Part shown: positions 42,182 to 50,619 of the stretch, in pieces
Position numbering within the stretch: the stretch's first letter is position 1
Layout of the letters: every line of letters begins with the position of its first letter
Source: Falsirhodobacter algicola
GTDB lineage: Bacteria > Pseudomonadota > Alphaproteobacteria > Rhodobacterales > Rhodobacteraceae
Assembly (NCBI RefSeq): GCF_018279165.1
Contig: NZ_CP047289.1
Coordinates: forward strand, 1,238,501-1,302,500
DNA: 64,000 nt
Direction of reading: 5' to 3'
The notes under the pieces: model-generated
Seen by the model: the letters and a program-made list of their open reading frames with translations, nothing else
Databases searched by the model: none
What the model was told of the DNA's origin: nothing
Program-made: the position numbers and the translations under genes

Positions 42182-43477
42182 ATGCCGCAGCATTTCGAGG
42201 GGCTGATCGCCCAGCTGAACAGCCTTCAGGTGGCCCGCCGCATCGGCCGCATCGCCGCGCTGGAGGCTGGGCGTATCCGGGTGACCGGCCTGTCGGACGT
42301 TGCGGCCCTCGGCGATCGTCTGCGCCTGAACGGGCGCGAGGGCGAGGTGATCGGCCTGTCCGCCAGCGACCTGATCGTCCTGCCGGAGGAGCCGCCGGAG
42401 GGGTTGGCGATCGGCGGCCCGGTGGAGCATCTGGGACCGCCGATGCTGGCCCCAGACGATGCGTGGATCGGCCGCATCGTTGATCCGCTGGGCCGCCCGC
42501 TGGATGGGCGCCCCCTGCTGCCGGGGGCTGCGCCGCGCCCCTTCACGGCGCCGCCGCCCCCCGCTGCGCAGCGCCGCGCCCTCGGCCATCGGCTGACCAC
42601 GGGGCTGGCGCTGTTCAACACCCTCCTCCCCCTCGTGACCGGGCAGCGCATCGGCCTGTTCGCGGGCTCGGGCGTCGGGAAATCGACGCTGCTGGCGCAG
42701 TTGGCCCGCGGGATCGAGGCCGATATCGTGGTGATCGCCCTGATCGGCGAACGGGGGCGCGAGGTGCGCGAATTCGTGGAGGAGGTTCTTGGCCCCGAGG
42801 GTATGGCCCGCGCGGTCGTCGTCGCCGCCACCTCCGACCAGTCGCCCCTGATGCGGCGGCGCTGCGCGTTGGCCGCCATGGCCGTGGCCGAGCATTTCCG
42901 CGATCGGGGCCGCCATGTGCTGCTTTTGGCCGATTCGATCACCCGTTTCGCCGAAGCGCATCGCGAGGTCGCCACCGCCGCCGGAGAGGCGGCGAGCCTG
43001 CGGGGATTTCCCCCCTCCACATCCCACGCGATCATGTCGCTGGCCGAACGGGCCGGGCCGGGCCGGGCGGATCAGGGGGACATCACGGCGGTCTTCACGG
43101 TGCTCGTCGCAGGCTCGGACATGGACGAACCTGTGGCCGACATTCTGCGCGGCACGATCGACGGGCATGTCGTGATGGATCGGGCCATCGCGGAACGGGG
43201 GCGCTTTCCGGCGGTGGACGTGCTCCGCTCCGTCTCGCGCAGCCTGCCCGCGGCGGCCACGCCCGAAGAGAATGCTCAGATACAGGCGGCGCGCCGCGTG
43301 CTTGGCGCATGGGACCGGGCCGAGATGATGGTGCAGGCCGGGCTCTATGCCAAAGGGTCCGACCCTGCGGTGGATGAGGCGTTGCGCATCTGGCCGCATC
43401 TCGATGCGTTCTGCGCCGGAACGGCCGGCGACATTCCAAGCGCCTTTGCCGGGCTTGCCGCCTGCCTCAAACGATGA
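42182..43477 (+). CDS. fliI: flagellum-specific export ATPase FliI
   Basis: 431 residues, F1-ATPase beta-like. Walker A is AGSGVGKST, Walker B HVLLLADS, and the FliI/SctN signature PSTSHAIMSLAERAG. It energises export with FliH. It lies alone rightward between two leftward operons, and its last 11 bases overlap the end of the convergent DUF1217 gene. Confidence 0.97.
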   Translation: MPQHFEGLIAQLNSLQVARRIGRIAALEAGRIRVTGLSDVAALGDRLRLNGREGEVIGLSASDLIVLPEEPPEGLAIGGPVEHLGPPMLAPDDAWIGRIVDPLGRPLDGRPLLPGAAPRPFTAPPPPAAQRRALGHRLTTGLALFNTLLPLVTGQRIGLFAGSGVGKSTLLAQLARGIEADIVVIALIGERGREVREFVEEVLGPEGMARAVVVAATSDQSPLMRRRCALAAMAVAEHFRDRGRHVLLLADSITRFAEAHREVATAAGEAASLRGFPPSTSHAIMSLAERAGPGRADQGDITAVFTVLVAGSDMDEPVADILRGTIDGHVVMDRAIAERGRFPAVDVLRSVSRSLPAAATPEENAQIQAARRVLGAWDRAEMMVQAGLYAKGSDPAVDEALRIWPHLDAFCAGTAGDIPSAFAGLAACLKR

Positions 43478-44288
43478 TGGACAGGATGGAGGATGCCGAA
43501 CCGCTGCCCGACAGCAGCGAAAGCGCCGTCGCGCCGGGGGACGTGCTCGACACGCCATCCTGAAGCTGCGCCATCGCAAGGAAACGCCGCAGCAGCTTGT
43601 CGAACACCTCCGGGTCGGCATAGGCCGCGGGCGAGGTGCTTCCGGTCAACCCGCGCGACCTCTCCTTCAGGACGGACAGCTGCTGATCGAGGTCGATGGA
43701 GGCAAAGCTGTCCGGCAGCCCGAAGGCGGTCTGGAACAGTTCCCGCAGCGGCTCCGATCCGAGGACCGAATACCACATGGTGTTCTCGGACCCGCCGCTG
43801 GCGGCGAGTTCCGGCAGATCGACCTGCGCATTCATGGCGACGCGTAGGGTTACGTCCTGATCGCCGACGGCAATCATGAACTGCTTGTCGACATAGCGTG
43901 ACAGGATCTGATCGGCGAAGCCCGCCTCCCCCGTCGCTGCCGTACCGCCAAAGCCGAAGGCCTTCGCCATCGCGGCATAACGATCGTCCGAGAGCCGGTT
44001 CGCAAGCGAACTGTCATCCCCCAGATCGCTGTCGAGCACCTTGCGGATGAAGTATTTGTTGTTGATGTCGTCATCCAGTCCGAAGGCTCCCAGCGCCACC
44101 TCCAGCAGGCGGCGATCGGCCACCAGTTCCGCCCCCGTGGTGATGCTGCCGATCTTTTCGCGAAAGTAGTCCTCGCTCCTCTGAACGGTGGCGGAGCCTT
44201 CGAAGGCGGCCTTCTGCGCCGGAAGCGTGCGCTGCAGAAAAGCCCAGCCGCCATAACCGCTCATCGGAAGGACGGGTGTGAAGCTCAT
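43467..44288 (-). CDS. DUF1217 flagellar-cluster protein
   Basis: 273 residues with the DUF1217 pattern: GYGGWAFLQRTLPAQ at the start, SEDYFREKIGSITTGAELVADRRLLEVALGAFGL, and the repeated DxxDINNKYFIRKVL segment. Members occur in alphaproteobacterial flagellar clusters and are of uncertain function, possibly exported or filament-associated. It follows flbT with an ATGA overlap, so it belongs to the flagellin operon. Confidence 0.88.
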   Translation of the reverse strand: MSFTPVLPMSGYGGWAFLQRTLPAQKAAFEGSATVQRSEDYFREKIGSITTGAELVADRRLLEVALGAFGLDDDINNKYFIRKVLDSDLGDDSSLANRLSDDRYAAMAKAFGFGGTAATGEAGFADQILSRYVDKQFMIAVGDQDVTLRVAMNAQVDLPELAASGGSENTMWYSVLGSEPLRELFQTAFGLPDSFASIDLDQQLSVLKERSRGLTGSTSPAAYADPEVFDKLLRRFLAMAQLQDGVSSTSPGATALSLLSGSGSASSILSIIV

Positions 44289-44680
44289 TGCGCCAGCAGC
44301 CGTTCCTCGCGCGGGAGCAGGGCCCGCAGGGCCCGCAGCGCGGCATAGGGCTGATCGGCCAGCGCCGCCGCCGTCGCCTGCGTCAGCAGCGAGCGGCTGT
44401 CCTGATCGATCAGCGCTTGGCTCAGCTGTTCGATACCGCAGAGGAGCTGACGACGGCCCGCCCCCGGTTCGGCATCGCCCGACAGCATCAGTTGCGCGAT
44501 ATAGCAGACACGGCGCACCGGCGTCGTGACCTGATCGGGATGCAGCGCATCGCGCAGGCGCAGGATCTTCACATCCGGGCTGCGGATCGTCAGCCGGGTG
44601 CGCCGGTCGCCATTTTCGATCACGGCGCCGTTAATCAGCACGCGTTCGTTGGGGCCGAGCTTCAAGACGAGGCCGCTCAT
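44285..44680 (-). CDS. flbT: flagellin post-transcriptional repressor FlbT
   Basis: 131 residues. In Caulobacter FlbT binds the flagellin mRNA leader and lowers its translation until the hook is complete. Recognisable blocks: LVLKLGPNERVLINGAVIEN, RSPDVKILRLRDAL, and RRVCYIAQLMLSGD. ATG 44680 overlaps the flaF stop. The 126-bp flagellin leader upstream of fliC would be its target. Confidence 0.92.
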   Translation of the reverse strand: MSGLVLKLGPNERVLINGAVIENGDRRTRLTIRSPDVKILRLRDALHPDQVTTPVRRVCYIAQLMLSGDAEPGAGRRQLLCGIEQLSQALIDQDSRSLLTQATAAALADQPYAALRALRALLPREERLLAQ

Positions 44681-45045
44681 ATCCCCGCATCCCCGCGCAA
44701 GCCGCGCATGACAGCGGTGTTGATCTCGATCAGCGCGCCCACCTCGGCGGTGCGGCGCAGAACCCTGGCGCTGTGCTGCGCGGTGAAATCGGCCAATCCG
44801 ATCAGGCGGGCGCGCAACGAAATGGGAAGGGCGTTCCCCTCCTGCATCAGGTCGCGGCGCAGCAGCACCCATAGGCGGCGATTGGCGTCCAATGCGGCGG
44901 CAAGCGCGGGGAAATTCCCGGACTCTTCGGCATGGGCGATGTCTTTGGTGACGCGCACGAAGGCGTCGTACTCGATGCCTCGGGCATCGCGGGCCGGGGA
45001 TCCCGGCTCGGCATAGGCGTTGCGGTGGGGGGCAAGGGCAGTCAA
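44677..45045 (-). CDS. flaF: flagellin assembly factor FlaF
   Basis: 122 residues of the FlaF family (helical; YDAFVRVTKDIAHAEE, NRRLWVLLRRDL, LRARLIGLADFTAQHSARVL), which helps flagellin secretion and opposes FlbT. The start codon is TTG at 45045, supported by AGGAGAAG seven to eight bases upstream and the expected N-terminus. It follows fliC by 64 bp, which hold a terminator-like hairpin, so flaF-flbT may depend on read-through. Confidence 0.9.
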   Translation of the reverse strand: MTALAPHRNAYAEPGSPARDARGIEYDAFVRVTKDIAHAEESGNFPALAAALDANRRLWVLLRRDLMQEGNALPISLRARLIGLADFTAQHSARVLRRTAEVGALIEINTAVMRGLRGDAGI

Positions 45046-45075
45046 TCCGGCTTCTCCTGATTGGTGGCATCACGA

Positions 45076-45101
45076 ACCGGGGCGGACGAATCCGCCCCGG
45101 T
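45076..45101 (-). terminator. hairpin downstream of flagellin
   Basis: Perfect 11-bp stem (ACCGGGGCGGA / TCCGCCCCGGT) closed by a UUCG tetraloop when read on the minus strand, nine bases past the fliC stop. No T run follows, so it may be a partial terminator or 3' stabiliser that sets a high fliC to flaF ratio. Confidence 0.6.
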
Positions 45102-45109
45102 CTGGTGCA

Positions 45110-45997
45110 TCAGCGGAACAGCGACAGGATGTTCTGCGGCGACTCGTTCGCGATGGACAGCGCCTGCACGCCCAGCTGCTGCTGAACTTGAAGCGCCGAG
45201 AGGCGGGCCGAAGCCTCCTCCATATCCGCATCGACGAGCGAGCCGACGCCCGACGTCATCGCGTCCGACAGCTTGGACACGAAGTCCTGCTGCATCGACA
45301 GACGGTTCTCGGACGAGCCGAAGGAGGCCGCCGCGTTCGTCGCGACTTTGATCAGGCCTTCGATGGTGTCGAGTGCGGACTCGGCGCCCGATGGGGATGC
45401 CGCATCCGCCGCCGCGGCCGTGACGTCGATCGTCCAGATATCGGCAAGACCGCCCGAGGCCGTGCCACCGTCGGCGGGATCGGTGCCCATCGACAGATCT
45501 TGACGATCCACGGAGATGTGGTTCGGACTGACCTTCTGGTCGGAACTGCGATCCAGCGACGCAAGAACCTTCATCGGATCCGTGCTGGTGCCGTTCACGA
45601 GGTTCAGCCCGTTGAACTGGGCCGAACCGACCACCGTCCCGATCTGATCGCGCAGCGAGGAGATGTCCCGCTGCAGCGATTCGCGGTCCACGTTCTCGCC
45701 CTGTGCCGAGACGATCTTTTCCTTCATCTGGGTCAGCAGGTCGGTCACGGTTTCCGACGCTTGGCGCGCCACCGACACGGTGGACTGGCCGAGCGACAGG
45801 CTTTCGCCGATGGTGTCGAACCCCGCGACATCCGATTCCATCGTCTTGGAGATCGCCCAGATCGCGGCGTTGTCCTTGGAGGAGGAGACGGATTTCCCCG
45901 TCGAAATCTCGCTCTGCACCTGCGTCAGGTTGCTGTTGATGCCCTTCATCGTCTGGAGGGCGACCATGGCGCTGGTGTTGGTCAGGATCGAAGACAT
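45110..45997 (-). CDS. fliC: flagellin
   Basis: 295 residues, a short flagellin. N-terminal D0/D1 (MSSILTNTSAMVALQTMKGINSNL), the middle variable domain is only about 70 residues (155-225), and the C-terminal D0 ends LGVQALSIANESPQNILSLFR. Single flagellin copy in this window. An AAGGGAAAAG stretch lies upstream of the ATG. A CtrA-like site is 126 bp upstream, leaving a long leader as expected for FlbT control. Confidence 0.97.
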   Translation of the reverse strand: MSSILTNTSAMVALQTMKGINSNLTQVQSEISTGKSVSSSKDNAAIWAISKTMESDVAGFDTIGESLSLGQSTVSVARQASETVTDLLTQMKEKIVSAQGENVDRESLQRDISSLRDQIGTVVGSAQFNGLNLVNGTSTDPMKVLASLDRSSDQKVSPNHISVDRQDLSMGTDPADGGTASGGLADIWTIDVTAAAADAASPSGAESALDTIEGLIKVATNAAASFGSSENRLSMQQDFVSKLSDAMTSGVGSLVDADMEEASARLSALQVQQQLGVQALSIANESPQNILSLFR

Positions 45998-46123
45998 GTC
46001 TTTTCCCTTCGGGCCGTCGTTTCGCGGCCAAATGCCGTTTCCGGCGGGTCGTGGCGTTCTGTCCCTGCGGTCTTGGCCGCGCCACCCCGTGTGGGATGCC
46101 CCTCCTGACTGCGGCCAACGCCC

Positions 46124-46138
46124 CTAAGAAACGTTTAA
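46124..46138 (-). promoter_or_regulatory. CtrA-like site upstream of flagellin
   Basis: On the minus strand TTAA-N7-TTAG (spacer ACGTTTC), the same form as the fliF/fliL site. It lies 127 bp upstream of the fliC ATG and would overlap the -35 area of its promoter. Confidence 0.6.
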
Positions 46139-46167
46139 TGCCGCCGGGAAGTTAGATTGCATTCGAT

Positions 46168-46485
46168 TCAAAACCGCCGGGTCAGCCGAGCCGAGCCGTC
46201 CTGCTCCGTCCGCCGCCCCGCCCCGTCATAGGTGACAAGCTGGCGACCGCCCTCGCCCATGGCGCGGATGTCCTGCAGGCGCCAGCGCGCGGCCTGAAGC
46301 CCTTCCATCACCGCCTCCAGCCGCCGCGACAGGCGGGCGCTGCGGGCGCGCAGGCGGCGTAGCGTGGCGGGATCGGTGCCGCAGCCCCGCGTCGCCGCCT
46401 CCAGCGGGCCGGCCAGCGCCGCGAGCGCCGACAGATCGCCATCCTTCAGCGCGCGCTCCGCCGCGTCGAAAATCTCATCCGGCAT
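46168..46485 (-). CDS. small helical flagellar protein, FlgN-like by position
   Basis: 105 residues, helical and Arg/Ala-rich (EIFDAAERALKDGDLSALAAL, then RRLRARSARLSRRLEAVMEGLQAARWRL), ending with a flexible TYDGAGRRTEQDG tail. FlgN, the export chaperone for hook-associated proteins, has this kind of helical character and commonly follows flgJ, but I see no decisive motif. Start ATG 46485 lies inside the flgJ 3' end (11-bp overlap). Confidence 0.7.
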   Translation of the reverse strand: MPDEIFDAAERALKDGDLSALAALAGPLEAATRGCGTDPATLRRLRARSARLSRRLEAVMEGLQAARWRLQDIRAMGEGGRQLVTYDGAGRRTEQDGSARLTRRF

Positions 46486-46729
46486 CCTGCCCTCCCATCG
46501 CGCGGAACAGCGATTCGGCCAGACCGATGCCGCCCTTGGCCACCATCGCATCCGCCTGCGCCTCGCGCAGGAACGAGGCGAACTGCTCCTCCCCAATCCC
46601 GCCCCCCGAAGAGGTGGCATCGAGGCCGGCATGGCCCAGCATCTCGGCCAAAAAGGCCGATTCGAGTTGTCGCGCCTTCACCCGCAGCGGATCGGCCTGC
46701 GGGGTGGCGGGGGATAGGGGCGTGATCAT
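46475..46729 (-). CDS. flgJ: rod-binding protein FlgJ (single domain)
   Basis: 84 residues equivalent only to the N-terminal rod-capping domain of FlgJ (PF10135): KARQLESAFLAEMLGHAG, EEQFASFLREAQADAMVAKGGIGLAESLF. The muramidase domain of enterobacterial FlgJ is absent, which is why a separate lytic transglycosylase is expected (see 32.9 kb). GGGAG precedes the ATG. Confidence 0.9.
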   Translation of the reverse strand: MITPLSPATPQADPLRVKARQLESAFLAEMLGHAGLDATSSGGGIGEEQFASFLREAQADAMVAKGGIGLAESLFRAMGGQDAG

Positions 46730-46765
46730 CTGGCATCTCCCGTTTTTTCGGTGATGGCCCGGCGG

Positions 46766-46785
46766 CGGTAAAGATTCCGGTAATG
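46766..46785. promoter_or_regulatory. weak direct repeat in the flgJ/fliK divergent promoter
   Basis: CGGTAAAG and CGGTAATG are spaced 12 bp apart between the divergent flgJ and fliK starts. Read on the minus strand it is TTAC-N8-TTAC, at best a degenerate CtrA-type site. Low confidence. Confidence 0.3.
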
Positions 46786-46825
46786 GCTGGCCGGTATTCT
46801 GCGTGGGATCTTGCAGGGACGATCG

Positions 46826-47596
46826 ATGCAGCTTCCCCTCATTGCCCCCCAGCCGCGCATGGCCGCGCCCACCCCCGCCCCCACCGGGGATGCGGAGGCG
46901 GAGCCGTTCCAACTGCAAGAGGCGGAGGCCGAGGATGAGCCGCAGGAGGATGCCCCCGCGCTTCCGATGCCGGATGCCTCAGCGCTGCTGATCGTCCTCC
47001 CGGTTCCGATCCCGCAGGTCGTGCCGCCCGAACCTGTGCCCGAGGGCGAAGGCGAAGACGTGCCTCCCCCGACCGCCGCCGTACCCGTGCCGATGGCGGA
47101 GGATGCGGCCCTACCCCTTCCGGCCGAGGCCGCCCCCGCCGACGGGACGGACGCGCCGCCCACGGTCGATGCCCCCGACCTGCCCCCACCTCAGCCCGCC
47201 GCGCCGGCCCAGACCGCCCCGGTACCGCCCGCCCCGCCGCCAGAGGCGTCGCCCGACACACCGGACGCCCCCGCCGCCGATGCGCCTACCCCCGACATGC
47301 CCGATTGGGACGATGCCCCGCCCGCGCTGCCCGAGGACGACGCCTTGGGCGAGGTCAGCATCGATGTGCAGCAGGATGGCGACCGGCTGCGGATCGTCCT
47401 TCTGGCCGAACGGCCCGACACGCTGGACCTGATGCGCCGCCATGCCGGTCAGCTGCAGGCCGATCTGCAACGTGAAGGCTTCGGCGGGGCGACCGTCCTT
47501 TTCACCGGCCCCGGCGGCGATGCCGCGACCGAGGCCAGCCCCCTTCCCCGCCCGCCCCCCGTGGCGGGCAGCACCACACTCGACCTTCGGCTTTGA
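46826..47596 (+). CDS. fliK: flagellar hook-length control protein FliK
   Basis: 256 residues. The first 170 are low-complexity, rich in Pro, Ala and acidic residues (a molecular-ruler region), and the C-terminal 70 form the Flg_hook domain: GEVSIDVQQDGDRLRIVLLAE ... LMRRHAGQLQADLQREGF. FliK measures the hook and triggers FlhB switching. ATG 46826 with AGGGA upstream; a TTG five codons earlier is less likely. fliK is followed by flgD after 10 bp. Confidence 0.87.
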   Translation: MQLPLIAPQPRMAAPTPAPTGDAEAEPFQLQEAEAEDEPQEDAPALPMPDASALLIVLPVPIPQVVPPEPVPEGEGEDVPPPTAAVPVPMAEDAALPLPAEAAPADGTDAPPTVDAPDLPPPQPAAPAQTAPVPPAPPPEASPDTPDAPAADAPTPDMPDWDDAPPALPEDDALGEVSIDVQQDGDRLRIVLLAERPDTLDLMRRHAGQLQADLQREGFGGATVLFTGPGGDAATEASPLPRPPPVAGSTTLDLRL

Positions 47597-47606
47597 GGAT
47601 ATCGCT

Positions 47607-48251
47607 ATGGATGTGACCGCAACGACCTCCGTCACCACGACCACGTCGGCCTCGGGCAGCGCGTCGTCGCAATCGGATTACCAGACCTTCCTGAAGATGC
47701 TGACGACGCAGCTTCAGTATCAAGACCCGACCTCGCCGATGGATTCGTCCGATTTTGCGGTGCAGCTCGCCACCTTTTCGGGGGTGGAGCAGCAAACCGT
47801 CACCAACCAGACGTTGGCGGAGATCAGCGCCAAGCTAGACGCGCTTGGCCTGAACGATCTGTCGCCTTGGGTCGGCACCGAGGTGGAGGTGGACGGCCCG
47901 GTGGCGGTGAACGGACAGCCCGTCATCCTGCGCCCCGAGATCGACGCCAGCGCCGATAGCGCCGTACTGGTGGTGCGCTATGCAGCGGGCGCGACGGTGG
48001 CGCGGCAGGCGCTGGACGTAACGGCGGATGAGTTCTACTGGCAGCCGGTCGATGCGACGGGTGCCGCGCTGACCGCAGGCACCTATGCGGTCAGCGCCGA
48101 AAGCTATCAGGGGGACACCTTGCTTGGCACGGGGGCGGTCCGCCATTCGGCCACCGTGGCCGAGGCGCGGAACGATGCGCAGGGCGTCACCCTCGTGCTG
48201 GATGACGGGCAGGAAGTCGCGGCGCAGTCGGTGACCGCGCCGCGCAGTTAG
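47607..48251 (+). CDS. flgD: flagellar hook cap / assembly protein FlgD
   Basis: 214 residues. N-terminal FlgD_N block SDYQTFLKMLTTQLQYQDPTSPMDSSDFAVQLATFSGVEQQ, then the FlgD Ig-like domain and a Tudor-like region (LSPWVGTEVEVDGPVAVNGQ). It caps the growing hook; FlgE itself is not in the window. Its stop overlaps the convergent ubiB stop. Confidence 0.95.
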   Translation: MDVTATTSVTTTTSASGSASSQSDYQTFLKMLTTQLQYQDPTSPMDSSDFAVQLATFSGVEQQTVTNQTLAEISAKLDALGLNDLSPWVGTEVEVDGPVAVNGQPVILRPEIDASADSAVLVVRYAAGATVARQALDVTADEFYWQPVDATGAALTAGTYAVSAESYQGDTLLGTGAVRHSATVAEARNDAQGVTLVLDDGQEVAAQSVTAPRS

Positions 48252-49768
48252 AACAGCGTTCCGATCGCGACACCGGCCAGCGCCGCCAGCGCCCCCACGG
48301 CGACCCATGCGGCCCTCGACGGGGCGCGGACGATCACCGTCGGTTCGGGATCGTCGCGGATCAGACGCGCCTCCACCAGTTCGGGCAGGCGCGGGCCAAA
48401 GCGGGCCAGCACCCGCGCCGTCCGCGCCAGATCGCGCATCGCGGCGCGCGGGCCGACATTCTCGCGGATATAGGCCTCAACGACCGGGCGCGCGACCTGC
48501 CAGATGTTGATATGCGGATCGAGCGAGCGAGCCACCCCTTCCACCACCACCATCGTGCGTTGCAGCAGGATCAGTTCGGTGCGGGTGCGCATGCCGAACC
48601 GTTCCGTCACCTCGAACAGATAGGACAGCAGCCGTGCCATGGAGATGTGCGAGGCGTCCATGCCGAAGATCGGCTCTCCGATGACGCGCAGGGCGCGGGC
48701 GAATTCGTCGATGTCACGATCGCGCGGGACATAGCCCGCTTCGAAATGTACCTCGGCCACGCGGCGATAATCGCGGCGGATGAAGCCATAGAGGATCTCG
48801 GCATAGACGCGGCGGGTATAGAGATCGAGCCGCCCCATGATCCCGAAATCATAGGCGATGATCGCCCCGTCCGGCCCCACCTTCAGGTTGCCGTGATGCA
48901 TGTCGGCATGAAAGAAACCGTCGCGCAGCGCGTGGTTCAGGAACAGTTGCAGCACGCGCGAGGCAAGGATGACGCGGTTGTGCCCGGCCGCGTCGATCGC
49001 GGCGGTGTCGGCAAGGCCCACGCCCTCCACCCAGTCCATCACCATCACGGTGCGGCCCGACAGGTTCCAGACCGGCGCAGGCAGGCGGAAGCCTTCGTCC
49101 CCGGCGGTGTTCACGGCGAATTCGCCGGCGGCGGCGGCCTCCAGCCGCAGGTCCAACTCCCCCATCACCACGCCGTCGAAATGGCGCACCACATCCGTCG
49201 GACGCAGCCGGCGCGAGGAGGGAAGGAACGCCTCCACCATGCGCGCACCGGTGTAGAAGGCATCGACATCCACACGGAACGCCCGCTCGATATCCGGGCG
49301 CAGCACCTTAACCGCCACGTCGCGCCCGTCGATCAGCCGGGCATGGTGCACCTGCGCGATGGACGCGGCGGCAACGGGTTCGGAAAACTCGGTGAACGCC
49401 TCGAACGAGCCGGGGCCGAGTTCGGCCTCGATCCGGGCGCGGGCTTCGGCGGTGGGAAAGGGCGGCAGCCGATCCTGAAGATAGCGCAGCTGCATCGCGA
49501 GATCCCCGCCCACGATGTCGGGGCGGGTGGACAGGATCTGCCCGAACTTGATGTAGGCCGGACCAAGCGCCGTGATCGCCCGCACCACCGGCGGCAGCGA
49601 GGGATCGCCCTTCAGGCCCAGCCATGTGAAGGGCCATGCGAGGATGTGGGCGGCCAGCCGCAGACGGGCCGGCGCTTCGGCCTGCGAAAGGATTACCGGC
49701 AGTGCCCCCGTCCGCTGGAACGTGGCCAGCGTGCGGATCAGGCGCAGGATGTTGTGCGGCCCCCTCAC
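48248..49768 (-). CDS. ubiB: ubiquinone biosynthesis kinase-like protein UbiB
   Basis: 506 residues of the UbiB/ADCK family, an atypical kinase-like ATPase needed for ubiquinone synthesis. The nucleotide-fold family motif KxGQ appears as YIKFGQILSTRPD; HADMHHGNLKV and YDFGIMGRL are the catalytic and metal loops. A membrane-spanning C-terminal helix (AAWVAVGALAALAGVAIGTLF) is present. The start is GTG 49768, one base after the ubiE stop, so ubiE-ubiB is one unit. Confidence 0.95.
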   Translation of the reverse strand: MRGPHNILRLIRTLATFQRTGALPVILSQAEAPARLRLAAHILAWPFTWLGLKGDPSLPPVVRAITALGPAYIKFGQILSTRPDIVGGDLAMQLRYLQDRLPPFPTAEARARIEAELGPGSFEAFTEFSEPVAAASIAQVHHARLIDGRDVAVKVLRPDIERAFRVDVDAFYTGARMVEAFLPSSRRLRPTDVVRHFDGVVMGELDLRLEAAAAGEFAVNTAGDEGFRLPAPVWNLSGRTVMVMDWVEGVGLADTAAIDAAGHNRVILASRVLQLFLNHALRDGFFHADMHHGNLKVGPDGAIIAYDFGIMGRLDLYTRRVYAEILYGFIRRDYRRVAEVHFEAGYVPRDRDIDEFARALRVIGEPIFGMDASHISMARLLSYLFEVTERFGMRTRTELILLQRTMVVVEGVARSLDPHINIWQVARPVVEAYIRENVGPRAAMRDLARTARVLARFGPRLPELVEARLIRDDPEPTVIVRAPSRAAWVAVGALAALAGVAIGTLF

Positions 49769-49769
49769 A

Positions 49770-50513
49770 TCAGACCTTCCAGCCCGAATGCAGCGCCGCG
49801 ATGCCCATCGACAGGTTGCGATACTTCACCAGATCGAAGCCCGCCTGACGGATCATGGCGGCAAAGCTCTCCTGATCGGGGAATTTTCGGATCGATTCGA
49901 CGAGGTACTGATAGCTGTCGCGGTCCCCCGTCACCAGCTTGCCCATCGGCGGGATCACGTTGAAGCTGTAGAGATCGTAGGCCTTCTGCATCGCCGGGTT
50001 CGGCAACTGGCTGAATTCCAGCACCACCAGCCGCCCGCCGGGGCGCAGCACGCGGTAGGCCTCGTTCAGGGCGTCCTGCACTCGGGTGACGTTCCGGATG
50101 CCGAAGCTGATCGTATAGACATCGAAGCTGTTGGACGGCAGCGGCAGCGCCATCGCATCGCCCACCACCCAATCCAGACGTTCGGCCATGCTGTCGGCAT
50201 CGGCGCGCTGACGCCCCGCCACCAGCATGGATTCGGTCATGTCGAGCACCACGGCCTTCGAGCCCGGCGCACGTTTCAGAAAGCGGAACGCGATGTCGCC
50301 GGTGCCGCCGGCCACGTCCAGAAGGCGCTGGCCCGGACGCGGCGCGAGCCAGTCCATCATCGCGTCCTTCCACAGGCGGTGCACGCCCGCCGACATCAGG
50401 TCGTTCATCACGTCATAGCGCGACGCCACCGAGGAGAACACGCCATGCACAAGGCCCGCCTTCTCGGCCTCCTCGACCGTGCGAAAGCCGAAATGGGTGG
50501 TCTTGTCGCTCAT
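49770..50513 (-). CDS. ubiE: ubiquinone/menaquinone methyltransferase UbiE
   Basis: 247-residue C-methyltransferase that acts in ubiquinone (and menaquinone) synthesis. SAM motif [15 protein letters not shown], the UbiE signatures [18 protein letters not shown] and [24 protein letters not shown]. Start ATG 50513 with GGAGGG upstream. Divergent from mutM, with 106 bp between the starts. Confidence 0.97.
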   Translation of the reverse strand: MSDKTTHFGFRTVEEAEKAGLVHGVFSSVASRYDVMNDLMSAGVHRLWKDAMMDWLAPRPGQRLLDVAGGTGDIAFRFLKRAPGSKAVVLDMTESMLVAGRQRADADSMAERLDWVVGDAMALPLPSNSFDVYTISFGIRNVTRVQDALNEAYRVLRPGGRLVVLEFSQLPNPAMQKAYDLYSFNVIPPMGKLVTGDRDSYQYLVESIRKFPDQESFAAMIRQAGFDLVKYRNLSMGIAALHSGWKV

Positions 50514-50619
50514 CTGCGCCCTCCGTGTCCTGCCGAATGGGTATATGGTGCGGCCGCAAAGGAAAACCGCTTTGTGGCCCGGCCTTCGCACATATATAGC
50601 GGGACGCCGGAGGTCGCCC

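Noticed and set aside
46840-47330. Low-complexity Pro/Ala/acid-rich stretch as a possible repeat element
   Set aside because: It is the ruler region of FliK, in frame and ending in a good Flg_hook domain; such composition is normal for the family.
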